Positions 24,803 through 34,775 are shown, counted from the first letter of the stretch. The stretch: DNA of 64,000 nt from Suilimivivens sp963650485 (GCA_963650485.1 CAVJLN010000007.1:10413-74412), one strand, 5' to 3'. The notes: generated by a model from the letters alone, not told the origin. Translations and numbers: made by a program.

Positions 24803-27193
24803 ATGAAGAAAAAACTATGGAATGAGGACTGGTTCTTTTATACCGATTCTGACCCGTCCGAACAAAAGATCACCCTGCCTCATGATGCCATGCTGCACGG
24901 AACACGGTCACCCCAAAGCAAAGGAAAAGATGCAGTAGGATATTTTGAGGGCGATGTTTATCATTACAAAAAACACTTCTGTATTTCAAAAGAAGAAGGC
25001 TCTCATCACGTTATCCAATTTGATGGAGTCTATCAGAACACCACGGTATTGTTAAATGGCAGAGAACTCTGTACCCATCACTACGGCTATACACCCTTTG
25101 AAGTAGTCCTTGATCCAGCTCTTTCCTATACGGAAGAAAACTGCCTCGAGGTGATTGCTGATAATTCCATGCTTCCAAACTCAAGATGGTATTCTGGTGG
25201 TGGAATCTACCGGGATGTAACCTTTCTTTCATCTGGTGGACATTATATTATACCGGACGGCATCCGTGTTGATACGGTTTCTTGTACTCCACCAGTCATC
25301 CGGATACGCACAGAGCTGTCCATTCCACTTACAGACAACGAGATGCTCGAGCTTCAGATTCTTGACGATGAACAGATTCTTGCAGTAGAAGCCGGTACAG
25401 ATTGTACGATTTCCCTACCGGATACAATGCTTTGGTCCGATGACTCACCAAAACTTTATCGCTGCAGGGCGGTTCTGAAAAAAGAAAATGAAATTCTCGA
25501 TACGGATGAAACCACCTTTGGTATCCGCATGATTACGTATTCCACCGAAGGGTTCTTTGTTAACGGGAAAAGTACCCTGCTTCGTGGAGGCTGTATTCAC
25601 CACGACAACGGAATTCTCGGGGCATGCAGCTATTATGATGCTGAACTTCGTAAAATCCGTATCTTAAAATCCCTTGGCTTTAATGCAGTCCGTATTGCCC
25701 ACAATCCTGCATCCTGCGCATTACTTAAAGCCTGCGATGAATGTGGCATGTATGTCATGGATGAAGCCTTTGATATGTGGTTTACCAACAAAAACAAGTA
25801 TGATTATGCCACATATTTTATGGAGGATTATCTGCAGGATATTACTGCCATGGTTCATCATGATTACAATCATCCCAGTGTAATTATGTACTCCATCGGA
25901 AACGAGGTAGGCGAGCCCAGCAGACCGGAAGGGCTGGACGTTGCTGTAAAGATGCGGGATCTGATTCATCAGCTCGACCCGTCACGACCCGTTACGGCAG
26001 GAATTAATTTTATGGTTCTTATGCTCAGCAGTATGGGAAAGGGGTTATATGATGAGGGAGGTCTTGCAGCATCCAATTCTGCGAAAGCTCCGGATGAGCC
26101 AAAGAGTTCCAAAAAAGAAAAGAAATCCGGAAGTCTCATGTTTAACACCATGATGACTGTTATGGGTAAAGGGATTAACCGTATCGGTAATACAAAAAAA
26201 GCTGATCTGGCTGCTTCCCCTGTTCTGGATCTACTGGATATTTCCGGCTATAACTATGCAAACGGCCGCTACAAAAAAGAAGCCGTCAAGCATCCTGACC
26301 GGATTATTCTCGGCAGTGAAACATATCCGCAGGATATTTATGATAACTGGAAGCAGGTAAAGGAGCTTCCCTATCTGATTGGTGATTTCATGTGGACAGC
26401 ATGGGATTACTTAGGTGAAGCTACTATAGGAAGCTGGAATTATGAGGGTATCTCCATGACCAACATCCGCTATCCCTGGCTGCTTTCCTGTGCCGGCGTT
26501 GTAGATATCACCGGCTTACCTGATGCCCAGGCTGCTTATGCCGGAACGGTATGGGGAATACGTTCCAGTCCCTATATCGGAGTACGTCCCATTAACCATC
26601 CGGGTATTCGGGTTACCAAAGCTGCATGGCGCGGTACCAACGCTATAGACAGCTGGAGCTGGCGGAATTGTGACGGAAACACTGCTTTGATTGAGGTATG
26701 TTCAACGGATCATACGGCCGAGCTCATCCTGAACGGAAAGCGTTTGTCCAGAAAAAAGCTTCGTAAACAGAAAGCACAGTTCCATATCCCCTACACTCCC
26801 GGCAGGCTGGTTGTCAAAACCTACAATGAACAGGGACTGCCGGTAAATGAAAGTGCACTGGTGTCTGCTTCTCCTGATCTTAGTGTACATATAGATCCCG
26901 AACCTGTATTGGCAGCGCAGGATCTGATTTATATCCGTCTTACGATTGCAGATGAACACGGAATTGTCGAATCAAATGCAGACACCACTCTTACTGTGAC
27001 GGTAGAGAACGGAACGCTGCTTGGTCTTGGAAGTGCCAAACCTGATCCGGTTTTATCCTATACAGGAAATGAGGTAGAAACTTATTACGGCCATGCACTC
27101 GCTATTGTAAAAGCAACCACAGAACATCTTCCGGTACTTCATGTTACATTACCGGACGGACAACATTTTATGAAAGATCTGAACAGGAGGTAA
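24803..27193 (+). CDS. GH2 glycoside hydrolase (beta-galactosidase/glucuronidase type)
   Basis: This is a 796-residue GH2 enzyme with an N-terminal jelly roll (NSRWYSGGGIYRDVTF), an Ig-like domain and a TIM barrel. The acid/base is Glu368 in YSIGNEVGE and the nucleophile Glu506 in ILGSETYPQ. DUF4982-like and beta-rich domains follow. A Lys/Ser-rich insertion (about residues 405-472) lies inside the barrel between the two catalytic strands and is unusual for the family. No signal peptide is seen, so it probably acts on an imported oligosaccharide. GGAGGTAA precedes the ATG. The symporter gene follows after 5 bp. Confidence 0.9.
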   Translation: MKKKLWNEDWFFYTDSDPSEQKITLPHDAMLHGTRSPQSKGKDAVGYFEGDVYHYKKHFCISKEEGSHHVIQFDGVYQNTTVLLNGRELCTHHYGYTPFEVVLDPALSYTEENCLEVIADNSMLPNSRWYSGGGIYRDVTFLSSGGHYIIPDGIRVDTVSCTPPVIRIRTELSIPLTDNEMLELQILDDEQILAVEAGTDCTISLPDTMLWSDDSPKLYRCRAVLKKENEILDTDETTFGIRMITYSTEGFFVNGKSTLLRGGCIHHDNGILGACSYYDAELRKIRILKSLGFNAVRIAHNPASCALLKACDECGMYVMDEAFDMWFTNKNKYDYATYFMEDYLQDITAMVHHDYNHPSVIMYSIGNEVGEPSRPEGLDVAVKMRDLIHQLDPSRPVTAGINFMVLMLSSMGKGLYDEGGLAASNSAKAPDEPKSSKKEKKSGSLMFNTMMTVMGKGINRIGNTKKADLAASPVLDLLDISGYNYANGRYKKEAVKHPDRIILGSETYPQDIYDNWKQVKELPYLIGDFMWTAWDYLGEATIGSWNYEGISMTNIRYPWLLSCAGVVDITGLPDAQAAYAGTVWGIRSSPYIGVRPINHPGIRVTKAAWRGTNAIDSWSWRNCDGNTALIEVCSTDHTAELILNGKRLSRKKLRKQKAQFHIPYTPGRLVVKTYNEQGLPVNESALVSASPDLSVHIDPEPVLAAQDLIYIRLTIADEHGIVESNADTTLTVTVENGTLLGLGSAKPDPVLSYTGNEVETYYGHALAIVKATTEHLPVLHVTLPDGQHFMKDLNRR

Positions 27194-27198
27194 AGACT

Positions 27199-28563
27199 AT
27201 GAATGAAATTAAAGTATTACAAACCACATGGAAGGAACGAATCGGCTACAGTATCGGAGATGTAGGTGTGAATTTGGTATGGATTCTTCCCTCCAGCTTT
27301 CTGATGCTCTACTATACAGACAGTGCCGGCATCAGCGCAGCATTCATCGGTACCATGATGCTGATCTGCAGACTGTTTGATGGTATCAGCGATATCCTTA
27401 TGGGCATTCTGATTGACAAAACCCACTCCCGGCTTGGTAAAGCCCGCCCCTGGCTTTTATATATGAGTCTTCCGCTCATGCTTTCCATTCTCGCGGTATT
27501 TTATGTTCCTCCGTTTCTTGGCTCAGACGGTCAGAAGGTCTACTCCTTCATTACCTACTTTCTGATGTCCGTTGTCTGCTATACGGCTGTGAATCTGTCC
27601 TATCACGCAATGCTTCCAAGATTTTCTCTGACCTCTCAGGATCGCAGCATTGTCAGCGTAGTTCGTAGTGTATTCTCTCTGCTGGCTACCGTTGTTGTCT
27701 CTACTATTACCACGATGCTGCTTTCTTTCTTTGGCGGAGAAGGCTCACAGAAAGCGTGGACAACTCTGGTTATCCTTTATGCCATAATTGCTGAAACTGC
27801 CATCCTGATTACCTTCTTTTCCGTAAAGGAAAAAACAGACATTCTCTCCACATCAGAATCTGCACAACCGAAAACACCATTAGGACAGGCCGTAAAGTAT
27901 CTTCTGTCCTCCCGGTATTTCTACATCTCGGTGTATATTTTCTTTGCCTTTTATATTGCAAACGGGACATCGGGTATCATGGTTTATTATGCACGTGATG
28001 TATTTGGAAACGCCGATCTGATGGGCCTTTTATCCATTGCAGGTATGCTTCCAATTATCCTGTTCTCTCCTTTCTGTCCTGCGCTTTTCAAACGGTTTGG
28101 AAAGAGAAATACCATGCTTGTCGGAATGATTATCTCGGCAGTAACTTCCGCGCTGATCTTGGTCAACCCTAAAAATCTGATTCTGTACCTTACACTTTCT
28201 CTGATTAAATCCACAGGTTCAGCTCCTCTTATGAGTGCCATGTATACCATGGCCGGAGATATTGTTGATTACACCCAGTGGAAACACGGTGTCAGAACCG
28301 AGGGAATTGCAACCAGCGTAAACAGTATCGGTATGAAACTCGGAACCGGATTCGGCTCAGCCATTTTGGGATGGATGCTTGCTTGGGGAAAATATGACAG
28401 TGCACTGTCTGTCCAGCCTGACAGTGCCATAACAGCAATGATCATCGTCTCTGTTGTCATCCCGGTCATCATCTATGCAACCGCCGCATTGGTTCTCTGC
28501 TTCTGGGATCTGGAAAAATACCAAAAACAGATATCCACAATGCTGACCGGAGAAGTTAAGTAA
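27199..28563 (+). CDS. GPH-family sugar:cation symporter
   Basis: This 454-residue, 12-helix membrane transporter belongs to the glycoside-pentoside-hexuronide:cation symporter family (MelB/XynP type). It carries the N-terminal block IGYSIGDVGVNLVW and the loop DKTHSRLGKARPWLLY, plus a later MAGDIVDYTQWKHGVRTEG. It probably imports the oligosaccharide cleaved by the adjacent GH2. AGGAGGT precedes the ATG. Confidence 0.94.
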   Translation: MNEIKVLQTTWKERIGYSIGDVGVNLVWILPSSFLMLYYTDSAGISAAFIGTMMLICRLFDGISDILMGILIDKTHSRLGKARPWLLYMSLPLMLSILAVFYVPPFLGSDGQKVYSFITYFLMSVVCYTAVNLSYHAMLPRFSLTSQDRSIVSVVRSVFSLLATVVVSTITTMLLSFFGGEGSQKAWTTLVILYAIIAETAILITFFSVKEKTDILSTSESAQPKTPLGQAVKYLLSSRYFYISVYIFFAFYIANGTSGIMVYYARDVFGNADLMGLLSIAGMLPIILFSPFCPALFKRFGKRNTMLVGMIISAVTSALILVNPKNLILYLTLSLIKSTGSAPLMSAMYTMAGDIVDYTQWKHGVRTEGIATSVNSIGMKLGTGFGSAILGWMLAWGKYDSALSVQPDSAITAMIIVSVVIPVIIYATAALVLCFWDLEKYQKQISTMLTGEVK

Positions 28564-28589
28564 GCTTTAACGGAAATCCTGATAAAAAC

Positions 28590-28652
28590 GTGCGTCGCCG
28601 GACGCACCCGAAAAAGGGAGCAACAGGTATGAGTCACCTGTTACTCCCTTTA
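28590..28652. terminator. Hairpin pair ending the GH2-symporter operon
   Basis: A 7-bp stem (GTGCGTC / GACGCAC, 28590-28607) is followed by a second hairpin (GGGAGCAACAGGT / ACCTGTTACTCCC, one mismatch, 28616-28648) and then TTTATT. AAAAA precedes the second stem, so it can also serve the convergent gene on the minus strand. Confidence 0.8.
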
Positions 28653-28700
28653 TTACTTCTGATATCGAAAGCAGCTATTCATCCGATATATTCCACCTGT

Positions 28701-29318
28701 TTAGTTCGAGGTATCAAGTCCTGCTTCTTTGGCAAGCTTGTCAAAACCTTCCATAACAGCATCATAGGTCTTCTGGGAAATCTCCGGAAGTTTACCACCC
28801 CAGGTCTTCTCAGCCTGTTCATAACCTTGCTTGAATGCATTACGCATCTCTTCGATCTTGCCCGGATCACCACCTGTTAAAGCAGTCGCAAAATCAAGGA
28901 TACGACTGGATGTCTGGGAAACGCCCCAATAACCATCTTCCGCAATATCAGCCTGTGCCTGTGCTTTGGTAGCAGCATCTACGGTGAAGTTACCACTGGA
29001 TAATATACTCCAGATGTCATTGGCCTTACCATAGGTCTCTCCCTGCTTGGTCATCATCTTTTCTACAAGACTGCGAAGCTGTTCGGTTCTGGCATCGGCA
29101 TCTGCTTTCAGCTTTGCGATGGTTGCCGTATCCGGCTTGTAGGTCTTTTTCGTAGAAGCTGCTGCGGTCTCTTTAGAAGGCTCATATATGGCACCGGCGT
29201 CGGTTGCTGTATTTGTTTTCTTTTCTGTATCTGTTGTTACTGCGGCTGCTGATTGGGCAGAAGCAGCTGTATAGGTGCTATATGCTTCTGAACCTGATGT
29301 AATTCCATTTACACTCAT
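28701..29318 (-). CDS. Hypothetical protein, possibly DUF5610-like
   Basis: A 205-residue protein without a signal peptide. The first 60 residues are Ala/Thr/Ser-rich and probably disordered. The remainder is helical and contains IAEDGYWGVSQTSSRILDFA and ALTGGDPGKIEEMRNAFKQG, a pattern I associate, from memory, with DUF5610-type proteins. Function unknown. It has a GGGAGGGAC ribosome binding site and its own 157-bp upstream region. It may be a surface- or flagellum-related protein, but nothing nearby supports that. Confidence 0.7.
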   Translation of the reverse strand: MSVNGITSGSEAYSTYTAASAQSAAAVTTDTEKKTNTATDAGAIYEPSKETAAASTKKTYKPDTATIAKLKADADARTEQLRSLVEKMMTKQGETYGKANDIWSILSSGNFTVDAATKAQAQADIAEDGYWGVSQTSSRILDFATALTGGDPGKIEEMRNAFKQGYEQAEKTWGGKLPEISQKTYDAVMEGFDKLAKEAGLDTSN

Positions 29319-29475
29319 TGAAAGTCCCTCCCTGGTTTCAAAGTGATGATAATAATACTTATTTCATCTATATCTTCGGCCAACCGGGACAAAAAGTAAA
29401 CCCCTGATTATAAAAAATAAATTTACTTGACCTTACTTGATATAATACTGAAATCATTCATGAAACAGGAAATGC

Positions 29476-30705
29476 CTAAACTCCCGAACCTGCATACTTA
29501 TCCAGGTACAACTGTGCCGTCTGTTCATCCATAGAAAACCAACGGATCAATTTTTGTATAATTATTTCTTTGGTTTTCTTCTCTTCAAGATTATCTTCAA
29601 TTAACCGTCTGATCCCCACTTCCCGTTCTTCTTCTCTTCCTTCTTCTCTTCCTTCTTCTCTTCCTTCTTCTCTTCCTTCTTCTTTACCCTCATTAAAAAA
29701 GTCCTCTCTTATTTCCCGCAATGCCTGACACATATTGTACTCCTCCTGATCTCCATTCTGACTTTTGTATGTTTCTCTGTTTTCTTCAAAAAAACTACGA
29801 CCCGTCATGGTTGCAATCGCCTCCCATGTTTCTTTGGATAAATGTGCATATCGTTCATCTTTCTCCAGACTAAGAAATTTCCTCTTATCCTTCCGGTAAT
29901 TCATCGCCCGAAGCAGCTCCCGTAATTCAGTATGAAAGGATTCAAATTCTTCCTGCTCATTTACACAGAATAAATTCGCCGAGTAATCTACAAAGTATTC
30001 CCTTAACGGATCCTTCTCTGCACGAAACTCCATCATATCCGACAGCGTTCTGGGGCCGTCCCAGGTTTCTGTTCCACTATAGAGGCAGATCGTATACACC
30101 GGATGCAGCCGGTCTGTTTTCAGAATTCCTGACATATACTCTGCATAAGTAACCGGAATAACAAGCGTATCATACTGTACGGAGCTTTCCACCTGCTTCC
30201 ACAAAGCACTCACCTGTTGTCTGCGTTCTTTCATCTGACGATTATATTCTGCCGCATCATATCCCATGATCCGTACCGGCATTCCATAATTAATATAACT
30301 CTGGTTTTCAACAGCAAGCACCTGCAAGACGGTTCCGGAACGTAACTGCATCTTAACATCTCTCATTAACTTCGTTTTCGTGTCTCGTCTTCTTCCCGGC
30401 CGGGGTCTGCTCTTCTCAATCTGAATTTCTATTCCAGCGGCATCAGAAACGGTTGCCTGATCGAGAGTCCTATCCACGGAGCACTGAACCTGTTCCTCTT
30501 TCCCGTCCTTCTTCACCTTTACAGCAGCTAGGGTCTTTTCAGATATAATGGTGTTATCCTGATCCACCACATATCCTTCCGAGGCTTCTGTAAGCTCATC
30601 CGCACAGATTACGGACTTCCCATGAAAGAAGCAGCCATTAAATAAATCTGCAAAGTACTGCTTATTCTGCAAATACTCCTGCATACATGTATCATATTTT
30701 CCCAT
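29476..30705 (-). CDS. Rpn-type PD-(D/E)XK nuclease family protein
   Basis: A 409-residue member of the recombination-promoting nuclease/putative transposase group common in Lachnospiraceae. The typical start MGKYDTCMQEYLQNKQYFADLFNG and the core AVENQSYINYGMPVRIMGYD are present. Near the C-terminus is a run of EEGR repeats (about residues 340-357 from this start), encoded by the tandem TTCTTCTCTTCC repeat around 29629-29685. The ATG at 30705 has AAGGAAGGAG close upstream; an in-frame start at 30813 has none. Family members are often multicopy, so it may be mobile or recombination-linked. Native substrate is unknown. Confidence 0.82.
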   Translation of the reverse strand: MGKYDTCMQEYLQNKQYFADLFNGCFFHGKSVICADELTEASEGYVVDQDNTIISEKTLAAVKVKKDGKEEQVQCSVDRTLDQATVSDAAGIEIQIEKSRPRPGRRRDTKTKLMRDVKMQLRSGTVLQVLAVENQSYINYGMPVRIMGYDAAEYNRQMKERRQQVSALWKQVESSVQYDTLVIPVTYAEYMSGILKTDRLHPVYTICLYSGTETWDGPRTLSDMMEFRAEKDPLREYFVDYSANLFCVNEQEEFESFHTELRELLRAMNYRKDKRKFLSLEKDERYAHLSKETWEAIATMTGRSFFEENRETYKSQNGDQEEYNMCQALREIREDFFNEGKEEGREEGREEGREEGREEEREVGIRRLIEDNLEEKKTKEIIIQKLIRWFSMDEQTAQLYLDKYAGSGV

Positions 30706-30813
30706 AAATCTCCTTCCTTTTCGTTCTTTCCCCTGCATATTTAGCAAAATATCGCTGTGTATTCTGCTCTTTATTTCAAAATGCGCAGAACAGTATCCCA
30801 TACCCTTCCTCAT

Positions 30814-31322
30814 ACCTATAGCTCTGATTCATTACAAACAGGGTAACGATTTCCACCATGAATTATAAGAAACAGTTCCATCATTTCTATAGAGTGGATG
30901 ACCGCCATGAAGTAAATTGCTGGAAAGCACGTGTATTTATTAGCCAATATGCACCATCCGACAGCTTATGAATAGGCATGTCTGAACCGTTACAATTGTA
31001 GAAACATGATATCTGCACGATATAAGTGCCTTTATTTGAGTTAGAAGATATAGATGATTGATTGCAATTTCTTTCCTATGCTCATCTGATTAATAAAATT
31101 AGCATAGCAGAACTTTTAGCGAATTTCAATAGTTTTTTATTTATTTTCACTAAAAATTTGTTGATCTATAACAATTCAGCCTTGCAGATCTGCTTGGCCG
31201 CACCAATCAGAAGAAACCCTACCCGGAAGAAAATTAAAAGAAACCGCTGCTTTCATTCTCAGTATTTATCTGAAAACGAAAGCCCGATTTCTTTTTATTT
31301 CATTTCATTAATTTCATATTCT
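30814..31322. other. About 500-bp AT-rich intergenic region
   Basis: No supported coding frame or RNA gene was found. The only clear structure is a hairpin at 31239-31292. The remainder is AT-rich and could hold the Rpn gene promoter near its left end. Confidence 0.5.
31239..31292 (-). terminator. Likely terminator of the SPOCS/LysM gene
   Basis: Imperfect arms of about 23 bases (AGAAACCGCTGCTTTCATTC and a right arm ending in CCCGATTTCT) form a long hairpin about 30 bp after the stop codon. On the minus strand it is followed by CTTTTAATTTTC. A T-run also follows on the plus strand. Confidence 0.6.
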
Positions 31323-32879
31323 TTACTTCACAATCAGAATTTTCTCCCCGGGACGGACCTCCTGTGAGGTCAGGTTATTGGTCTGCATCAGGGTTGCAAT
31401 CGGGACATAATACCGCTTTCCGATATCCCACAGACTCTCCCCGTCCTTCATCCGATAGACCGCAATTCCCGGAAGTGCCGACTGCTTCTCCAAATCAAGC
31501 GGAGAAAGTGTAATCTGCTCTGCCACCTGTTCCTCCCAGGTTGCAAAAAGATCCCCACGGAATAAAATCACACATTTTACATCCACTTCATCCATGTCGA
31601 TCACCGATACGGCAATCTGCTCCATCTGCGGCTGCACGAAGCTGATCGTTCCCGGCATCATCCCCTCTGCTTCTAAAAGGTACTCAAACGGAACTTCCCC
31701 ACGGATCACTTCAAACCGCTTATCCTCGTTGCTATCTTCATACAGAATCTGCAGCTGAATCTGACCGCTTAACCGGATTCCGTTCTCTGTTTCTTCCTGC
31801 TCTTCTAAAATCAGATCTCCAGCGGTATGAATCACCCGGTAAATGCTGGCACCTTCCTGACCTGCCTTAAAATGTTCGGATACCTTGCATTTTCCATTTG
31901 CTCTTGTTAAGAGTCTGCAGAAAGTAATGGACTTACTGCTTTCCTCTACCTCATTGGATACCCCATATACATCCCCGATCATCTCCACATTTTCTTCTTC
32001 GTAAATGCAATAGAATATCCGGATTCCCAGATCGGCAAAAAGAATCCTATCTTCACCGTCATAATCCGGGCGGATGGACAGCTCACCGTTTTCTACTTCA
32101 TATTCGATCACCGGAATCATTCCCTCGCGGCAGCCGATACACTCCACGCTTCCGGAAAAAGGCACCGCTGTCTCATAATGATAAAGCTCCTCCTTATCTC
32201 CATCTCCTGCATACATGCAGAACACCTTCAATTCCCCCTGCACCGCAATTTTATCATCCAAAATCCGAAAATCCAGATTCACCGGCTCTGCATCCCAATA
32301 TACCAGACTTCTGATGTTCGGAAAGCTTCCCGGAATTTCGATTTCTTCTTTAATCGGGAAAATATCCTGATTCTTCATCGCCAGCGTTGCCATTTCCACG
32401 GATCTTTGCCGATATTCCACCTGTTCGTCACCCGATAAAGCAACCGGAATGTTCTCCTCCATCATTTCCTCACGTGTTGCATGAAATACGATAATCGCCC
32501 GTACACTGAGCTTTCTTGAATTGATCAGAGAGATCCCAAGTTCCTCCAAAACCGCTTTTACATGTACATGCTCTCCTGCACGAAGTCCTTCCATCTGCAG
32601 CTTTTCTTCAAATGGAAGGCTTCCCTCCATCTGGGAAACCGGAATTCCGTCCTGATCTCCTTCTGTCTGATACAATACCCGAAAATGAAGTTTTCCCTTA
32701 ATGGTTACCGCATCTTCAAAGGAATTGACCTCCTCTATCGTAATTTTTCCTCTATCCAAAAGAAGTTTATCCGCATCTTTATTGGTGTCCGGAATGATGA
32801 TATTATCCTCCAGCACAACCTGCTTTGACGCATGAAGCCTAGGTGTTTCCATATGCAAGGAACGCTTTTGAAGCTCCAT
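31323..32879 (-). CDS. SPOCS (DUF3794) and LysM domain protein, spore-envelope type
   Basis: A 518-residue protein with repeated DUF3794/SPOCS-like beta domains (first near residues 30-140, others near 180-290 and 330-440) and a C-terminal LysM (about 470-516, VYRMKDGESLWDIGKRYYVP...RPGEKILIVK). In clostridia such proteins are mother-cell-made spore coat or cortex-associated factors. No signal peptide is seen, consistent with mother-cell synthesis. GGAGGG precedes the ATG. A sigma-E-like promoter lies upstream, which fits sporulation control. Confidence 0.88.
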   Translation of the reverse strand: MELQKRSLHMETPRLHASKQVVLEDNIIIPDTNKDADKLLLDRGKITIEEVNSFEDAVTIKGKLHFRVLYQTEGDQDGIPVSQMEGSLPFEEKLQMEGLRAGEHVHVKAVLEELGISLINSRKLSVRAIIVFHATREEMMEENIPVALSGDEQVEYRQRSVEMATLAMKNQDIFPIKEEIEIPGSFPNIRSLVYWDAEPVNLDFRILDDKIAVQGELKVFCMYAGDGDKEELYHYETAVPFSGSVECIGCREGMIPVIEYEVENGELSIRPDYDGEDRILFADLGIRIFYCIYEEENVEMIGDVYGVSNEVEESSKSITFCRLLTRANGKCKVSEHFKAGQEGASIYRVIHTAGDLILEEQEETENGIRLSGQIQLQILYEDSNEDKRFEVIRGEVPFEYLLEAEGMMPGTISFVQPQMEQIAVSVIDMDEVDVKCVILFRGDLFATWEEQVAEQITLSPLDLEKQSALPGIAVYRMKDGESLWDIGKRYYVPIATLMQTNNLTSQEVRPGEKILIVK

Positions 32880-32909
32880 AAAAATCCCTCCGTAGGTTTA
32901 CTTATTCAC

Positions 32910-32938
32910 ATTGTATTCCTACGAAGGGTTGTTTATTC
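32910..32938 (-). promoter_or_regulatory. Sigma-E-like sporulation promoter
   Basis: On the minus strand GAATAA (32933-32938) is separated by 15 bp from AATACAAT (32910-32917), about 30 bp before the SPOCS/LysM start. This resembles the mother-cell sigma-E pattern (ATA-type -35, CATACANT -10). The start point is not proven. A CGTAGG / CCTACG hairpin (about 32891-32923) overlaps the leader. Confidence 0.5.
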
Positions 32939-33007
32939 ACAAAATTCGTAACACTTCAAAACCATGCAGATTGTGTCAATATGTCTGTTCCGATCCTTGA
33001 AAATTTC

Positions 33008-33910
33008 TTAATTCACAGCACCAATCAGCTCCTGAACATCTTCTATGCCATACTTTGTCATATATTGTTCGATTCCATCTACAATCTCAACGGTTGCGTA
33101 CGGATTCATAAAGTTCACAGCCCCAATGGAAACGGCTGTCGCTCCGGCAAGCAGGAACTCGATTGCATCCTCTGCTGTCGCAATGCCGCCCATACCAATC
33201 ACCGGAATTTTGACTGCATGGGAAACCTGATAAACCATACGAACTGCTACCGGCTTGATTGCAGGACCGGACATGCCGCCGGTCTTGTTCGCCAGTGCAA
33301 AGGTTCTCTTATGAATGTCAATCTTCATACCTGTAATTGTATTGATCAAAGAAATTGCATCTGCACCCGCAGCCTCTGCTGCCTTTGCCATCTCGGTAAT
33401 ATCCGTTACATTCGGACTTAACTTCATAATAATCGGCTTTTTTGCCACATTTTTGATCCTGGAAGTAATGTCAAACAGGCAGTCCGCCTTCTGACCAAAG
33501 GCAATCGCCCCCTCCTTGACATTCGGGCAGGATACATTAATTTCCAGCATATCTGCCACACTGTCATTTAACTTTTCCACAACCTCCAGATAATCCTCTA
33601 CAGTTTTTCCACAGACATTCACGATAATCTTCGTGTCATACTGCTGTAAAAAGGGAATATCACGCTTTAGGAACACATCAATTCCCGGGTTCTGTAACCC
33701 GATGGCATTCAACATTCCGCCGTAAACCTCCGTTACACGCGGCGTTGGATTGCCCGGCCACGGTACATTGGCAACGCCCTTCGTCACAACGGCTCCCAGA
33801 CGGTTCAGATCTACGAAATCCCCATATTCCATACCGGAGCCAAACGTTCCCGATGCAGTCATCACCGGATTTTTAAAGGTTACTCCTGCGATTGTTACAC
33901 TTGTGTTCAT
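33008..33910 (-). CDS. pyrD: Dihydroorotate dehydrogenase B, catalytic subunit
   Basis: It oxidises dihydroorotate to orotate in pyrimidine synthesis, working with PyrK and NAD. The 300-residue class 1B protein shows NPVMTASGTFGSG, NVSCPNVKEGAIAFGQ (active-site Cys region), GMSGPAIKPVAVRMV and GMGGIATAEDAIEF (FMN phosphate site). The ATG directly abuts the pyrK stop (TAA-ATG) with GAGGAGG upstream inside pyrK. Confidence 0.96.
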   Translation of the reverse strand: MNTSVTIAGVTFKNPVMTASGTFGSGMEYGDFVDLNRLGAVVTKGVANVPWPGNPTPRVTEVYGGMLNAIGLQNPGIDVFLKRDIPFLQQYDTKIIVNVCGKTVEDYLEVVEKLNDSVADMLEINVSCPNVKEGAIAFGQKADCLFDITSRIKNVAKKPIIMKLSPNVTDITEMAKAAEAAGADAISLINTITGMKIDIHKRTFALANKTGGMSGPAIKPVAVRMVYQVSHAVKIPVIGMGGIATAEDAIEFLLAGATAVSIGAVNFMNPYATVEIVDGIEQYMTKYGIEDVQELIGAVN

Positions 33911-34711
33911 TTAGATCTCAACCTCCTCAGCCAGAAATACAGGTCCTTCCGTGCAGATTCTTGCATTATGAACCTGTGAATGCTCATCCTTTTTCGTTGT
34001 CCTGCACACACATCCAAGACAGGCTCCGATTCCACAAGCCATATGTTCTTCCAGCGAAATATATGCCGGAATAGCTCTTTCCGAAGCCTCCTGTTTGATG
34101 GCTCGAAGCATCATCATCGGACCACACGCCATCATCACGGACGGCTGCACGTCGGTTTCTTGTAATGCAGTGAGGACATTGCCCTTCATTCCGACACTGC
34201 CATCTTCGGTTGCCACATAAACCGTACTGTATTTTTCAAAATCCTCTTTCAGGAACAGATTCTTATCACGGTATCCAATAAAGACAGATGGCTTCTTTCC
34301 TGCTGCCGCAAGTTCCTTGGCAAGCTGCAGCATCGGGGGAATCCCGATTCCTCCACCATATAGGGTAATTTCCGTAAATTCCGGATTCTTTGCAAGAAGC
34401 TCGGAAACCTTGTATCCATTTCCAAGGATACCAAGAATTTCTACCGTATCTCCCTTTTTTAAAGAAGAAAACTCCTTCGTGCCCTTTCCTGCAACCCGGT
34501 ATACCAGGCGCAGTGCCGTCTTGTCCCCACTGACCTCACAAATACTGATCGGACGTGGGAGAAGGGTTGCCGCATTTTTCGGATAAACTCCGATGAACTG
34601 ACCGGCACCTGCTTCCTTCGCAAGCTCCGTTGCAAGCCACAAATCATAAATTCCCTCTGCCAGCTTCTGCTGCGAAAGCACAATCGCTGTTTGTTTTGCT
34701 TTTTTACTCAT
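33911..34711 (-). CDS. pyrK: Dihydroorotate dehydrogenase B, electron transfer subunit
   Basis: It passes electrons from PyrD to NAD through FAD and a [2Fe-2S] cluster. This 266-residue protein has the FAD-binding block PRPISICEVSG, the NAD-site region LYGGGIGIPPMLQLAKEL and the C-terminal cluster region MACGIGACLGCVCRT with a further Cys in NARICTEGPVF. The upstream ribosome binding site is weak, and 209 bp of repeat-rich sequence separates it from pyrC. Confidence 0.95.
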   Translation of the reverse strand: MSKKAKQTAIVLSQQKLAEGIYDLWLATELAKEAGAGQFIGVYPKNAATLLPRPISICEVSGDKTALRLVYRVAGKGTKEFSSLKKGDTVEILGILGNGYKVSELLAKNPEFTEITLYGGGIGIPPMLQLAKELAAAGKKPSVFIGYRDKNLFLKEDFEKYSTVYVATEDGSVGMKGNVLTALQETDVQPSVMMACGPMMMLRAIKQEASERAIPAYISLEEHMACGIGACLGCVCRTTKKDEHSQVHNARICTEGPVFLAEEVEI

Positions 34712-34775
34712 AATTGCGTTTCATTCCCTGATCACCTGAACGGTGAAATCTGATGAATGTTTCCTTTCTTTATAT

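Noticed and set aside
29476..30705. Complete insertion sequence interpretation for the Rpn gene
   Set aside because: No terminal inverted repeats or target duplication were found flanking the gene.
31062..31367. 101-codon plus-strand frame in the AT-rich gap
   Set aside because: It lacks a ribosome binding site and runs into the terminator hairpin and the 3' end of the SPOCS/LysM gene.
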